DNA of 64,000 nt from positions 682,001 through 746,000 of the forward strand of contig JAUDYN010000002.1 in the NCBI GenBank assembly GCA_030407005.1, written 5' to 3'. The notes beneath the pieces were generated by a model. That model searched no databases. It was not told where the DNA came from and was given only the letters and a program-made list of their open reading frames with translations. Source of the stretch: Desarmillaria ectypa (taxonomy: Eukaryota > Basidiomycota > Agaricomycetes > Agaricales > Physalacriaceae). The position numbers were made by a program, and so were the translations under genes. Below, in pieces: positions 43,961-55,434 of the stretch; positions within the stretch are counted from its first letter, which is position 1, and each line of letters begins with the position of its first letter.

Positions 43961-46023
43961 TACTCTTTTACCTCCTCGATCTTGGAGGTGCTCGGCACCA
44001 CTGCGTCAGTGGGCCCCACGTATCTCACAATGTTCTTCTCTTTCCTTGTAGGGCAATCCCTGCTCAGGTGACCCTTTTGGTCACACCTAAAGCAGCGCCC
44101 CTCGGCCTTTTGCCAGTCTACATCCATGGGCTTCCCCACCCCTCCGTACATCGTCCACTTACCTGTTCCAGCATCCCGACTGGCTCCTCCACTCCCAGCA
44201 CTTGGCTTTGGAGCCAAGGAACTTGTCGTCCCAGCAGTGTTCTTGCTGCTGGGTTGCTGTTGTTGGGGACGCGGGCCCTGCTTCTGGCCGTCCCGAGGCG
44301 TACTAGTGGTCTGATCAAAGACCCATTTCCGCTGATGCTCTTCATACATCCTGAGGATGCGTTCCTTCCATTCTGGGTATGAGCGCGGAATGCTCACACC
44401 TATATTTGATATGAAAGTCGTGTACAAGCTAGGCACTCCTAGCCGTACTGCCTTCACCATCGCACTGCATTCAGCCTCATCAATTCTCTGGCCCGCTAGC
44501 TTTGCTTCTTCTTCCAGCTTCTGGAAGTAGTGGGAGGCGGGCTGTGCTCCCATGCACAAGTCGAACATGTGCTTTTCATGTATTTCCTTGATCGCGGGAT
44601 CTCGGAATTGTTGTGTGACTAGGTCGATGAAGTCGGCCCAGTCGGGGTATCGGAAGTGGGCAGCGGTGCTGTCGAAGGCATCCCCTACCCAGTATTCGGG
44701 TCTCTTATAGACCCACCAGTCCTTAGCGGCGCCCTCGAAGTGGGATGTCGCGAATAGTACCAGGTGCAACGGCACCTGGAAATAGTGTCTGAATACTTCA
44801 AAGTAGGCGATACAATCGCCTATGAAGCGCTCAATGTCATCATGGTCCCCTTTGAATGGGGTGGGGACCTTGATGAGGGTCAGTTTGATGCCCAAATACA
44901 GGGCATTGGCGGCAGTGTTCCTGACTGGGTTCGGAATTGGGTCAGGGGGTCCCTGACCAGGGGGCAGTCTTGGGATCGAGAATCGATCTGGCCTGTACCC
45001 CGGGTAGCCTCTTGGCAGCCCCGGTGGTCTTCCCCTCTCTGGCTCCTTCTCATGCTCTTGGACTTGGAGGTAGTCCGCCAACGTCTTGTGGGCAGAGTCC
45101 TCCTTGTCGAGCTCTTCACGCATTTCTGCTATGTGCTGTTCTTTCTCCAGCAGCTCGTTCCACATCTGCTGCCGGGTTTCTTCTGCCATGGCAGGGGTTC
45201 TTGATGCCCCTGCAGTGGCATTTCCTGCAGGGGCTCCTTCTGCTTCCATTTCTTCTCCTGCCCCTGCGAAGAGAAGACTACCACCCTGATAGGGGTGGTA
45301 TCCTTGGTGACGCGCCCTATGATGCGGGGGTGAGTCAGGAAGTAGTCGTGGGCTTACGACCGGGGTATCTGGTGGGTGGTCCAGATAGATTTCATATTGG
45401 GGATGGTGGTATTCCATCCCACCATAATAACCTGTATCGTAGGTAAACGTATTGTATTGGGGCTCTTGCCACCTCCAACCACCATAAGTGCTGGAGGGTC
45501 CTGTCCAGCTCTCGTTGCTCCTGAGGGGCTCTGGGTAGTAACCCTGGAAAACGATCCCCTGCAGAGGGGCAGAAAATTGACCGGTTGCAGTTTGTGCGTA
45601 TCCAGTGGTTAATGATATTGGCCCTGGCGTTGCTAGAGCCTTCGAGGGGGATTCGGATGGGGTCACCCCTGTTGAGGGCAAGCCACTCATCCATCTCGAC
45701 CCTGGGTTCATCCCAGAGGTCACAGGCTTCGACGTCCCTTCGTCGAATTTCCCATGCTGCGGTCTGGTATGGACCAAATAATCTCCAGTCGACCTCGGAG
45801 AGTTCAGGCCAGATGTAGTCAGGCCCATCTGGGTTGAAGGGGTCATCGGCAGCACAGGGAGCAGATGGGACCGGGGCATTGTCTCCGATGATGTCATCGT
45901 CGGACTTGTCATTGGAGATCTCAATGACGGGGAGGGAGGAGAGGGAATATTCTTCTCCCTCGTCTGGCCACTGCTCACAGCCCCAGGGGCCATAAGGGTG
46001 GTTTCGATCCATGCCGGGATCAT
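43960..46023 (-). CDS. Gag, main frame, intact (A2)
   Basis: A 687-codon open frame, the only undamaged long gag frame here. Its first about 160 codons overlap the 304-codon frame at 45392-46306 and are probably not translated as such, because across families conservation switches from that frame to this one near GYYPEPLRSNESW. Then come YNTFTYDTGYYGG, GYHPYQGGSLLFAG, an Ala-rich stretch, a charged coiled-coil-like segment (ELLEKEQHIAEMREELDKED), the capsid-like core (VPTPFKGDHDDIERFIGDC, AKDWWVYKRPEYW, MGAQPASHYFQKLEEEAKL), a Gln/Pro-rich region, the zinc knuckle CFRCDQKGHLSRDC and a TAG at the hairpin. It should form the particle and bind RNA. How the upstream frame joins is unknown. Confidence 0.8.
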   Translation of the reverse strand: MIPAWIETTLMAPGAVSSGQTREKNIPSPPSPSLRSPMTSPTMTSSETMPRSHLLPVLPMTPSTQMGLTTSGLNSPRSTGDYLVHTRPQHGKFDEGTSKPVTSGMNPGSRWMSGLPSTGVTPSESPSKALATPGPISLTTGYAQTATGQFSAPLQGIVFQGYYPEPLRSNESWTGPSSTYGGWRWQEPQYNTFTYDTGYYGGMEYHHPQYEIYLDHPPDTPVVSPRLLPDSPPHHRARHQGYHPYQGGSLLFAGAGEEMEAEGAPAGNATAGASRTPAMAEETRQQMWNELLEKEQHIAEMREELDKEDSAHKTLADYLQVQEHEKEPERGRPPGLPRGYPGYRPDRFSIPRLPPGQGPPDPIPNPVRNTAANALYLGIKLTLIKVPTPFKGDHDDIERFIGDCIAYFEVFRHYFQVPLHLVLFATSHFEGAAKDWWVYKRPEYWVGDAFDSTAAHFRYPDWADFIDLVTQQFRDPAIKEIHEKHMFDLCMGAQPASHYFQKLEEEAKLAGQRIDEAECSAMVKAVRLGVPSLYTTFISNIGVSIPRSYPEWKERILRMYEEHQRKWVFDQTTSTPRDGQKQGPRPQQQQPSSKNTAGTTSSLAPKPSAGSGGASRDAGTGKWTMYGGVGKPMDVDWQKAEGRCFRCDQKGHLSRDCPTRKEKNIVRYVGPTDAVVPSTSKIEEVKE

Positions 46024-46306
46024 CGGGGTGTCGAGGTCTGGAGTAGTTGGACCCGCTATTGTTGTTGCTGTCGGACGACGGGGAATCAGACCTCCGCTGG
46101 GATATGTGGAGGGTGGGGGTTCTTGGACAAGGGGGGGGGGCCAGGGTATGGGGGTGGGGGTTCATCCACCTCAGCCCGAACGTCCCTCTCATATTCTTCG
46201 GTCTCCGTGAGACCGACTGTTGGTTGCTCCAGTGCGACGGTGGGTCGTTCCATCTGGTAATGGAGGAGGACGGCTCTCGCATTATAGGCGTGAGCAGATT
46301 GGGCAA
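45392..46306 (-). CDS. Gag, upstream overlapping frame (A2)
   Basis: A 304-codon frame overlapping the main gag frame by about 630 bp. Its middle is protein-like and conserved: HPDDPGMDRNHPYGPW, acidic stretch SNDKSDDDIIGDN, FNPDGPDYIWPELSEVDWRL, then RVEMDEWLALNRGDP. The same blocks occur in B and C despite stops. Its last about 80 codons (after PGLLPRAP) and its first codons before the C10 tract are probably shadow. The step to the main frame is +1 in A1, A2, B and C. Either a +1 shift within gag or a separate overlapping protein would explain it. Confidence 0.6.
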   Translation of the reverse strand: MPNLLTPIMREPSSSITRWNDPPSHWSNQQSVSRRPKNMRGTFGLRWMNPHPHTLAPPPCPRTPTLHISQRRSDSPSSDSNNNSGSNYSRPRHPDDPGMDRNHPYGPWGCEQWPDEGEEYSLSSLPVIEISNDKSDDDIIGDNAPVPSAPCAADDPFNPDGPDYIWPELSEVDWRLFGPYQTAAWEIRRRDVEACDLWDEPRVEMDEWLALNRGDPIRIPLEGSSNARANIINHWIRTNCNRSIFCPSAGDRFPGLLPRAPQEQRELDRTLQHLWWLEVARAPIQYVYLRYRLLWWDGIPPSPI

Positions 46307-46505
46307 TCTGGGCCCAAAGTTCTGAGATCCCCGGAGATGGGGGCCTCAAATCATTGCTCTCCTCGGAGAAGGAGGAGGGACTGACGATGAATCGGGCCCG
46401 GGGACGAACCAGTGTAACTGCCTCTCGTTCTCCCAGTCTTGCGGGTGATAACCCCCTGGGAAGGACATCGGTTGTGGGTGGGGCGGGGCAGGGTTCTGGA
46501 ATTGG

Positions 46506-46658
46506 TCATCGGGGCTGCCTTCTGAGCAGTGCCCGGAGTTCTTCCTCATAAATTAGTATAGTGAGGACCATGAAAAAAGATAATAATATAGCGCCACCGA
46601 TGGCGACGCCGAGAGAGATGGTTTGGGTTTCTTGAGAGTTTCTGTCTTCTCCGGACAT
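46506..46658 (-). CDS. Leader micro-ORF with one membrane helix (A2)
   Basis: Fifty residues: MSGEDRNSQETQTISLGVAI, then GGAILLSFFMVLTILIY, EEELRALLRRQPR and TGA. It differs from A1 by a four-residue insertion and a few substitutions. The frame continues past the TGA into gag (PIPEPCPAPPTTDVLPRG, then LRPPSPGISELWAQIAQSA) as far as the PPPPYPGPP motif. Confidence 0.65.
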   Translation of the reverse strand: MSGEDRNSQETQTISLGVAIGGAILLSFFMVLTILIYEEELRALLRRQPR

Positions 46659-46704
46659 GAGGAATTTCTTCTATACAGCTAGCATAATAGAAGGGAAGGG
46701 GATA

Positions 46705-46717
46705 ATCTCTTGTTTAA
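46705..46717 (-). promoter_or_regulatory. Self-priming primer-binding site of A2
   Basis: TTAAACAAGAGAT on the minus strand directly after the LTR, complementary to ATCTCTTGTTTAA inside the same LTR. Confidence 0.75.
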
Positions 46718-47138
46718 TGTTAGGTACCATCTTGGGCACATGACTTGGGGCAGTCAGCTGATTCCCTCTGGGCCATTACGCGTTCGAACGATCACCCAAT
46801 AGAGAGAATAGAGCCAATAGCCTTCTGTGTTGTGCAAACAAGAAGTATATGGTTGTAATTTAAACAAGAGATAGAGTACAACTGTCTAGTTTACTCTGTT
46901 TATATAGTATTTCTACAGTGTTATAATTAGATGAAACGCTACAGTCCATGCACAAACGGTGTCGAAGTTGGACGATCCGGGAGGATCATAGAACCAATAG
47001 AAAGTGTCTGGGGTGACAGACGGTGAGAACGAGGGTAGTAGCCGGTGAATAGCTGGATACGAGTCGGTTTCTGGATTAGATTAGATGGATGAGTCATGGA
47101 TATGACTCGGATAAGATAAGATAATGGAAAATCATAAC
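46718..47138 (-). repeat. 5' LTR of A2 (421 bp)
   Basis: On the minus strand it begins TGTTATGATTTTCC and ends GTACCTAACA. It contains the GATA repeats, Gcn4-type palindrome and TATA box. It borders the C-terminal gag of B at 47139; the five bases outside are CAGAG, but the partner site is lost. Confidence 0.85.
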
Positions 47139-47318
47139 ACAGAGAAGCCCATGGACATTGATTGGTGATGAGCAGAGGGCAGATGTTTCAGGTGCAATGA
47201 GAAAGGTCATCTGAGCAAAGATTGCCCTAGAAGAAAGAAGTTCAAGGACATTCAGTCAGTAGGGCCCACTAATGAAGTGGTGCCACCTATGGCCAAGATT
47301 GAAGAGGCAAAAGACTAG
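47139..47318 (+). pseudogene. gag of B, C-terminal end with zinc knuckle
   Basis: Reads EKPMDIDW, a TGA, then RCFRCNEKGHLSKDCPRRK and ends VPPMAKIEEAKD with TAG at 47316-47318. The CCHC knuckle (C-x2-C-x4-H-x4-C) is intact. About 1 kb of central gag is missing between here and 42182. Confidence 0.75.
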
Positions 47319-47350
47319 GTCGACAAGGGTTCAATTCCCCTTGCTTGACC
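47318..47350 (+). promoter_or_regulatory. Hairpin at the gag-pol junction (B)
   Basis: GGTCGA pairs with TTGACC (one G-T pair) and CAAGGG with CCCTTG, loop TTCAATTC, one bulged C. The outer stem differs from family A at several positions on both strands, so pairing is preserved. Confidence 0.7.
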
Positions 47351-50300
47351 AAGTCTCTCAATGGTGAGTCCTCGGCTTCTGTGGGTCAGACTGATTATTA
47401 TACATATAGACAATTATCCACAAATATGAATAAATACCCTATGACTTCACAGACTCCAAAGCTGAAGACCCTCAAAGAATCGAAAATGAACAGGTATGTC
47501 ACCCTCCTAAAAGAAGCTGACATGATTATCTATAGTGAATCCTGAGCCCCCAATGAGGTGCAGGATTTGCCAGGTGGTGCTGGCACTGCTATGAAGTCCA
47601 CTGAGCCTGCACAGTGGAACTCACTGGATATGGGGATAAAACCATGGACAGAGACTAGTAGGCAAGATGCCCTTGGGCCTCTCAGAAGTCCAAAAGTCTC
47701 AGTGCCCCTGACAAGTCCACCAACCTCACCAGGGTCAGTGGGGGACCAGGACAGTGCCTCTAACCAAGGCCAGGATTGGGGCCACATGCTATCTGGATTG
47801 GTGGGAGAACAGCTGGTAGTGGAGCCACAGGCAATGCTGATAAGATTTGCCCCAGATGTGAAGGCTTAGTACTCTGCCAGAACTGATAGTAGAAGTGGAA
47901 CCTCAGAAGCCTCAAGCCGAGTCCAATCCTCTCTCAGGATTGTTCAGGTTCCGAAAGCAACCCAAGCCAAAGAACAGGGGGAAGCTGCTAGCACCCAGAC
48001 AGTAAAAAGGAGGCATGGTAACAGAACTACCACTATTGTTGAAGTACCTGATGAAGAAGATGATACTTCTTTTAAACTGTGGCAAACAAGCCAGTCCAAA
48101 ACCAGTATCCTGACACCTGAAATCCTGCCTAACAAGGGGGCACCGAATCCTGAAGTCCTGCCAATTATGGAGGTATATGATCACATATGATATAAACCAT
48201 TTGGGATCGACTGGACTCTACATGCTATTTGTAGTACCAAGAACCTGGCAGTTGCCAAAGCTGTGCTCTCCATGTGGATATATCCCAAACAACTTCAGGA
48301 GATCACCAATGAGCTCATACAGAGCTTAAACCTCAAAGAGAGCCTTGCACATGAGCAACTCTATGAACTTCATGAACTGATCTGGTATATCCATAGAACC
48401 AAAAGCTCAGGTCAAGACTTTTTGGTGGATATCCAGCTCTCTCCCTGTATGGGAAAGAAGATGCTAACAACTCAAGCATTGTTGGATAGTGGCTGCACAG
48501 GTAGCTCCCAACCTACATCCAACAACATCAGTTGGATACATGAAAAGCAGCCTCTCCTATACCAGTATACAATGCAGATGGGACCCATAATAAGGGAGGC
48601 AACATAACTGAATTCATGGAACTCCAGATGACCATCAGAGACCACGTTGAACAAATTGACCTTGCAGTCACTGACCTAGGCTCTAAGACAGTGTACTTGG
48701 GCCACAACTGGCTTAAACACCATAATCCCCTCATCAACTGGAAATCGGAAACCATGACATTTGGATGATGTCATTGCACAAAAAATCATTTCTCTCTCCC
48801 TGATTCCAATGAAGAAGACAGATGGGACAAAGAACTAGAAGAAGGCAAGACTATTCTAGCAGTAAATATGCAAGAAGAAATCATTCTTCAAGCAGTTCAC
48901 CATGCAAACAAACTGGCAGCAGCTGCAAATGCAGAAAAACCAAAACAGACCTTTGAGGAGCTCATGCCTCCTCAGTATTAAGGTTTTAGAGATTTATTCT
49001 CCAAAGAAAGCTTTGATGACTTACTAGAGCAAAGACCCTGGGATCATGCCATTGAACTAACCCCCAATGCCAAATCCATGCTAGACTGTAAAGTCTATCT
49101 GCTCAATTGAAATGAACAGGAACAACTCAACAAGTTCCTCAATGAAAACCTCGACTCAGGAAGGATCTAACCTTTCAAATCCCCCTTCGCATCTTCTTTC
49201 TTCTTTGTCAAGAAAAAGGATGGCTCTCTATGACCCATTCAGGATTATCAGAAGCTGAATGAAATGATGATAAAAAACCATTATCCACTTCCATTGATCT
49301 TCAAACTCATTGACAAGTTATGTGGAGCAAAATACTTCTCCAAGTTAGATGTTTGATGGGGATACAACAATGTACAAATCCAAGATGGAGACAAAGAAAA
49401 GGCCACATTCAGAACTAACTGAGGACTCTTTGAGCCTATAGTCATGTTCTTTGGTCTTACTAATTCACCAGCCACATTCCAGTGGATGATGAATGACATC
49501 TTTAAGGATTTGATTGCTGGAGAAAAAGTCACCATTTACCTTGATGATATTCTCATTTTCACAAAATCCTTGTCTGAACATCGAATCATCATTCAACAAG
49601 TCCTACAATGCCTACAGAAAAACAAGCTGTTCCTCAAAGCAGAGAAATGCGAGTTCGAAGTACTCAAAACTGAGTATCTGGGGGTTATTATCAGTGAAGA
49701 TGCTATTTGCATGGACCCCATCAAAATTGCCAGAATTGCTGAATGGCATACTCCCACAAAGAAGAAGGAACTCCAATCATTCCTAGGATTCATGAATTTC
49801 TATCACAAATTCATTCGTGATTATTCCAAAATCATATGTCCCCTTACCCAGTTAACCAGAAAGGTAGACTGAATGTGGGGACCAGAACAAGAACAAGCAT
49901 TTTCTCAACTCAAGAAATTGATGACAACAAATGTAGTTCTAACCATCCCTTCAGATGAAGGAAAGTTCTGAGTAGAGGCTGATGCCAGTGATGGAGCCAT
50001 TGGCACTGTTCTAAGCCAAGAACAGAATGGAAAGTGGAGACCTGTCACCAAATGCAACTATGAAATCTACAACAAAGAGTTGCTGACTATCATGTTAGCC
50101 TTAGAAGAATGGCACCATTATCTCATGGGTGCAAAGGAAACAATTGAAATCTGGACTGATCACCAAAATCTCCAGTATTTCTGGAAGCCTCAAAAGCTTA
50201 ACCGATGCTAAGCCTGATGGGTTATGGAACTAGCCGAATACCACTTTGTTCTTCAACACAAAGCTGGCATCGCTAACAAGAAGGCAGATCTTTTCAGTTG

Positions 50301-52074
50301 ACAAGACAATCATGATCAAGGAAAGGAAGACAATCAAGACATAATTGTCCTTTCCCCAGAACACTTCTGGGCATTAATACTGCCCACCACTGAAGAATGA
50401 ATCACACATATAAGAAATGCAATCTGACAGAAAAGTCAGTGGGATCAAGGGATAGAGAAATCCCTCAATCACAAATGAGGAATCACCCAAGAAGAAGAAA
50501 TCTTGTGGTATGACAGATGAGTCTATATTCCTCAAGACATTTCACTCCGTGGCAAGATCATTTCACAATATCATGATCACATTACCACTGGTCATCCAGG
50601 AATCGCCAAAACTAAAGAACTTATTCTTTGTGAATACTGGTGGCCAAAGATGAAAAAGGATGTCGAATCCTATATCAAGGGATGTGAAACATGTCAATGA
50701 ATGAAGAGTGATACACAAGCCAAAGCAGCTCCTCTTCATCCCAATGCCATCCCGGATACCCTATAGACTCATATTTCCATCAATATAGTCACTGGACTTC
50801 CAGAATCAGAAGGCTTTGACACCTTACTTGTCATCATGGATCGGTTTTCCAAAAACATAATTCTTATTCCATGTAATGAAGAATTATCTGCTGAAGGATG
50901 GGCTCTGATGCTCCATAACCATGTATATGCAAAACATGGAATGCCTCAGGTAGTCATCTCAGATTGAGGACCCCAGTTCATATCAGCATTCATGAAGGAA
51001 CTGTATAGAATGCTGAACATCACCCAAAACATGTCCATGGCATATCATCCCCAGACAGATGGACAGACTGAGAGAGTCAACTAGAAGGTTGAAAAATACC
51101 TCCGCATCTTTGTCAACCACTGTCAAACTGACTGGGTTGCATGGTTACCTCTGGCAGAATTTTCCCACAATAATCAAGTTCACTCGACTACTGGCAAAAG
51201 TCTCTTCATGGTCCTTTATAGATGAAATCCCTGACTCATTCCAGAGTCAATCCAAAAGACGAGCTTTGCCAATCCCACAGCCATCGACTTCACTGAAACC
51301 ATGGCCAAGGTTCACAAAGAAGTCCATGATGCTTTGGGAAAAGTAGTGGTGCAAATGAAGGTGCAATATGATAAGAAGAAACAGACACCTTGAAACTATC
51401 AAATCAGTGATAATGTATGGCTCAATACTGCCAACCTTCATCTTCCATGACCAAAGAAGAAGCTTGATGACAAACAAACAGGACTGTTCAAAATCATCAA
51501 GAAATTCAGTATGGCAGCCTACAAGCTAAAACTGCCACCGCATTGGAAGATATATCCCCAGTTCAACGAGAAACTGCTAACTCCCTATATCATGCCTTCT
51601 TTTCTCAATCAATGACAACTGCCGCCTCCTCCACCAGACCTCATCAATGGCCAAGAGGAATACAAAATCAAAGAAGTCTTGGACTCATGCACTCAAAAAG
51701 TATGCTCCAAAAGAGGACAGCCATCCAGAGAAGTCACGGATTATCTGGTCAAATGGAAGGGATGGACCAGAGAACACAATTCTTGGGTCAGAGAAAATGA
51801 GATGATGAATGCTATGGAAGCGATCAAAGAGTACCAGGCCAGTGTAAACCATGCCTTATACACTCCCAAAATCATAACCAAGAATAAGATAGTGGTCAAG
51901 ATACTGGACCATGAATACTCAGACAATGGTGACATAGCATATCTTGCTGAACAAAAAGATGGATATACTAAATGGATTGTCAATCCAGACAAAGACTTAT
52001 GGAAAACACTGATTGATCAGTATTGGATCAGTCAAATCAAAACACAATTTGACACCCCCAAAGAAGAGCCTTAG
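47351..52074 (+). pseudogene. pol of B: protease to chromodomain (dead)
   Basis: The N-terminal linker is open from 47345 (SSASVGQTDYY). The protease site reads ALLDSGCTGSS near 48480; an internal polypurine tract lies at 48131-48140. RT is partly open at 49444-49872 with an intact YLDDILIF; RNase H has lost a short segment after RPVT near 50046; integrase has several TGA stops (VISD then TGA before GPQF). The chromodomain frame 51679-52074 is open, with YLVKWKGWTREHNSWV and the C-terminal module ILDHEYSDNGDIAYLAEQ through LIDQYWISQ to TAG. Numerous stops elsewhere make the gene dead. Confidence 0.85.
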
Positions 52075-52106
52075 CAGTCAGGATGACTGCTTTAACAAGG
52101 GGGTAA

Positions 52107-52522
52107 TATTATGATTTTTCCATTATCTTATCTTATCCAAGTCATATCCATGACTCATTCATCTAATCCACCACAATTCTCATCTTGTATTGACATACTC
52201 ACTGATTCTCACCCTCATTCCCACCCACAGTCACCCCATACCCTTCTCATTGGACTATAATCCTTTCAGACTCACCTTACTATGACACCATTTCTGCATG
52301 GACCATACCATTTCATCTAAATATAAATGCCATACTTACAGTATATAAGTAGAGTAAACTTCACTGTTGTACTCTATCTTTTGACTAAATTACAATCATA
52401 TACTTTCTATTCATACACCAAAGACCTAGCTCAAGTCTCTAATTGAGTGACTGCCTAAACACAAAGCAGCTCAAGAGACCAAAGTTTATGTCCCAAGTCA
52501 CATGATAGACAAGGACATAACA
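52107..52522 (+). repeat. 3' LTR of B (416 bp)
   Basis: Begins TATTATGATTTTTCC (first G mutated to A), preceded by AACAAGGGGGTAA, and ends GGACATAACA. It has the same length as the 5' LTR and is followed by the duplicated target AAAGT. Confidence 0.9.
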
Positions 52523-54830
52523 AAAGTGGTATTCAGCCAACTCAGTAACCCATCAGGCTTGTCATCGATTCAGCTTTTGGGATTTTCAGAAGTACTGAAG
52601 GTTCTGATGATCAGTCCAGATTTTGATTGTTTCCTTTGCACCTATGAGATAATAGTGCCATTCTTCTAAGGCTAACATGATGGCCAACAGTTCTTTGTCA
52701 TAGATTTCATAGTTGCATTCAGTGACCATCAATGCTTTTGACATGAACACAATGGGTCTCCATTTGCCATTCTGTTCTTGGCTTAGGACAGTGCTGATGG
52801 CTCCATCACTAGCATCCACCTCTACTGGGAATTTCCCATCATCTGAGGGAATAGTTAGGACTACATTCATGGTCATCAACTTCTTGAGTTGTGCAAATGC
52901 CTGTTCTTGTTCTATTCCCCATGTCCAGTTGACCTTGCCAGTCAACTGCATGAGAGGTCATACTATCTTGGAGTAATCATGTATGAACTTTCGATAAAAG
53001 TTTGTGAATCCTAAAAAGGATTAGAGCTCCTTCTTTTTGGTTGGAGTGGGCCACTCGGAAATTCCAGTGATTTTAACTGGATCCATGTGGATTGCATCTT
53101 CACTGATGATAACTCCAAGATATTCTGTCTCAAGTACTTTGAACTCGCATTTCTCTGCTTTGACAAATGATTTGTTTTCTCATAGTTGTTGGAGAACTTG
53201 TTGAACAATGATTCAATGTTCTGACAGGGATTTTATGAAGATCAGGATATTGTCAAGGTATATGATAACTTTTCCTCTGGTGATCAAGTCCTTAAAGATG
53301 TCATTCATCATCCACTGGAAAGTGGCGGGTGAGTTGGTGAGGCCAAAGAACATGACCATGGGCTTGAAGAGTCCTCAGTTGGTTCTGAATGCAGCTTTTT
53401 CTTCATCTCCTTCTCAGATTTGCACATTATTGTATCCCCATCGGATGTCCAGTTTAGAGAAATATTTTGCTCCTCATAACTTGTTGATGAGTTCTGATAT
53501 CAATGGAAGTGGATAACAATTCTTGATCATCATTTCATTCAATTTTCAGTAGTCCTGAACCAGGTGTAGAGAACCATCCTTTTTCTTGACAAAGAAGAAG
53601 GGAGAGGTGAATGGGGATTTAGAGGGTCGGATTCATCCTAAATCAAGGTTTTCATCTAAGAACTTGTTGAGTTATTCTTGCTCATTTTGGTTAAGGGGAT
53701 AGACTTTACAGTTTAATGTGGATTTGGCATTGGGAGTCAATTCAATGGCATGATCCCATGGTTTTCAGTCTGGTAGTTCATCAAAGCTTTCTTTAGAGAA
53801 TAAATCTCTAAAGCTTTGATACTGAGGAGGCACAAGCTCCTCAAAGGTCTTCTTCAGTTTTTCTGCATTTGCAGCTGCTGCCAATTTGTTTGTGTGATGT
53901 ACAGCTCAAAGAATGATTTCTTCTTGCATATTTACCACAAGAATTGTTTCACCTTCTTCAAGCTCTTCATCCCATCTGTTTTCTTCATCTGAATTGGGGA
54001 GTGAGAAATAGTTTTTTATACAATGGCATCATCCAAATATCATTGATCCCATTTTTCAGTTGACCAGGGGATTATGACATTTAAGCCAGTCATGGCCCAA
54101 ATATACTGTCTTGGAACCTAGGTTGGTGACTGCAAGGTCAATTCATTCTATGTGATCTCTGATGGTCATTCAGAGTTCCACAAATTCAGTTACATCGCCT
54201 GCTTTGTTACAGGTTCCATCTGCATTGTATACAGGTATGGGAGTAATGGCTTTTCTGGTATCCAACTGCTGTTGTTGGATGTAGGTTCAGTTGATAGAAC
54301 TGCCCATGCAGCCACTATCCAACAACACTTGGGTTGTCAAGATCTTCTTCCCAGTACAGGGAGCCAGTTGGATATCCACTAAGAAGTCTTGTCCAGAACT
54401 TTTGGTACCACGGATATATGGAATTGGTTTGCAAAGTTCATAGAGTTGCTCATAGGCAATACTCTCTTCGTTATTCAAGCTTTGAACCAGCTCATCAGTG
54501 ATTTCTCCAAGTCATTTGGAATGTACCCAAGTGGAGAGGACTGCTTTGGCAACTGCCAAGTTCTTGGTGATATGAATAGTGTGTAGAGTCCAGTCAACTC
54601 TGAAGGGCTTGTACCACATGTGATTGGGTACCTCTGTGACTGGTGGGATTTTAGGTGTCAGGGTTCTGGCTTTGGACTGTTTTGCTTTCCATTGTAGAAA
54701 AGCCATGTCATCTTCTTCATTGGGTACTTTGACAATAGTGGTGTTTCTACTGTTGTACCCCCTCTTTACTGCCTGGGTGCTAGTGGGTTCCTGTCCTATG
54801 GCTGTTATGAGTGCTACTGGTGATGGGTGA
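52523..54830 (-). pseudogene. pol of E, central part: RNase H, RT, protease (dead)
   Basis: Read from 54830 down: linker with KVPNEEDDMAFLQWKAKQSK, protease (QVLLDSGCMGSSIN near 54300), a variable linker, RT ([29 protein letters not shown]) with the catalytic box now YLDNILIF, then RNase H (VDASDGAIS, YEIYDKELLAIMLALEEW, WTDHQNLQYF) to LAEYHF at 52523, where B interrupts. RNase H 52586-52951 is open, and further stops are scattered through RT. Confidence 0.8.
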
Positions 54831-55225
54831 TATTACGATTTTTCTATTATCTTATCTGATTTTGTCATATACATGATGCCATACATCTTATCTCAGTCAG
54901 TATTGATGCAGTCACTGATGACCACCCCATTTCTTAACAATTCATATCCTAGTTTACTCTCATTTTCCCATGATCCATCCAACTTACACACCATTTTCTC
55001 ATGGACAATACTGTTTCATCTATTAATAATGCCATACTTTCAGTATATAAGTAGAGTAGACTTCACCATTGTACTCTACCTTTTGACTAAATTGCATCCA
55101 TATACCTTCTATTACACAAAACTAAAGACCTAGCCAAACTCTCTATTAATGGGTGATTGTCTGAATGTGAGACAGCCCAGAGAGAAGCTTACATCCCAAG
55201 TCACATGTTAGACAGGGCTGTAACA
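54831..55225 (+). repeat. 5' LTR of C (395 bp)
   Basis: Begins TATTACGATTTTTC and ends GCTGTAACA, with TTATCTTATC, a degraded palindrome (TCATATACATGA), TATA box TATATAAGTAG and primer word CCTTTTGACTAA at 55079-55090. Confidence 0.85.
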
Positions 55226-55238
55226 TTAGTCGAAAGGT
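55226..55238 (+). promoter_or_regulatory. Self-priming primer-binding site of C
   Basis: TTAGTCGAAAGGT follows the LTR. It is the reverse complement of ACCTTTTGACTAA in the LTR except for one transition. The GG/CC pair here replaces the GA/TC pair in B, a compensatory change. Confidence 0.75.
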
Positions 55239-55281
55239 AAACATCCCACTCCTTCTATGCTAGCCATAAAAAGTAGCATTC

Positions 55282-55434
55282 ATGACAAACAACGAAAATG
55301 AAAACAACCAATGAACTATCACTCTTGGCACTGCCATTGGGGGCACCACACTCCTAATCCTTTTTACTGCTCTTCTTGTACTAACATATGAAGAAGAAGT
55401 ACAAATGCTTCTTTGCCACAAAAGGCAACCCTGA
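55282..55434 (+). pseudogene. Leader micro-ORF (C), one internal stop
   Basis: MTNNENENNQ, a TGA, then TITLGTAIGGTTLLILFTAL, LVLTYEEEVQMLLCHKRQP and TGA. The internal stop removes the start from the helix, but helix, YEEE and terminal stop position are conserved. The frame continues into gag (IHPQVRFTDPNTSASSIED). Confidence 0.55.

Larger units (their letters stand above)
43543..47138 (-). mobile_element. Ty3/gypsy element A2, 3'-truncated, inverted inside B
   Basis: Minus-strand family A element with 5' LTR, PBS, leader micro-ORF, complete gag and the first 130 codons of pol; the rest of pol and the 3' LTR are missing where X3 begins. It has the best preserved gag in the window and kept most CpG, so it is among the youngest insertions. 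It interrupts B between gag blocks. Confidence 0.85.
40266..52522 (+). mobile_element. Ty3/gypsy element B with nested A2 and X3
   Basis: Both LTRs are 416 bp (40266-40681 and 52107-52522) and the element is flanked by the direct repeat AAAGT at 40261-40265 and 52523-52527, within RNase H of E. Removing it rejoins E in frame. Its gag is interrupted from 42183 to 47138 by X3 plus the inverted element A2, with loss of the middle of gag. It is strongly CpG-poor and older than A1/A2. Confidence 0.9.
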
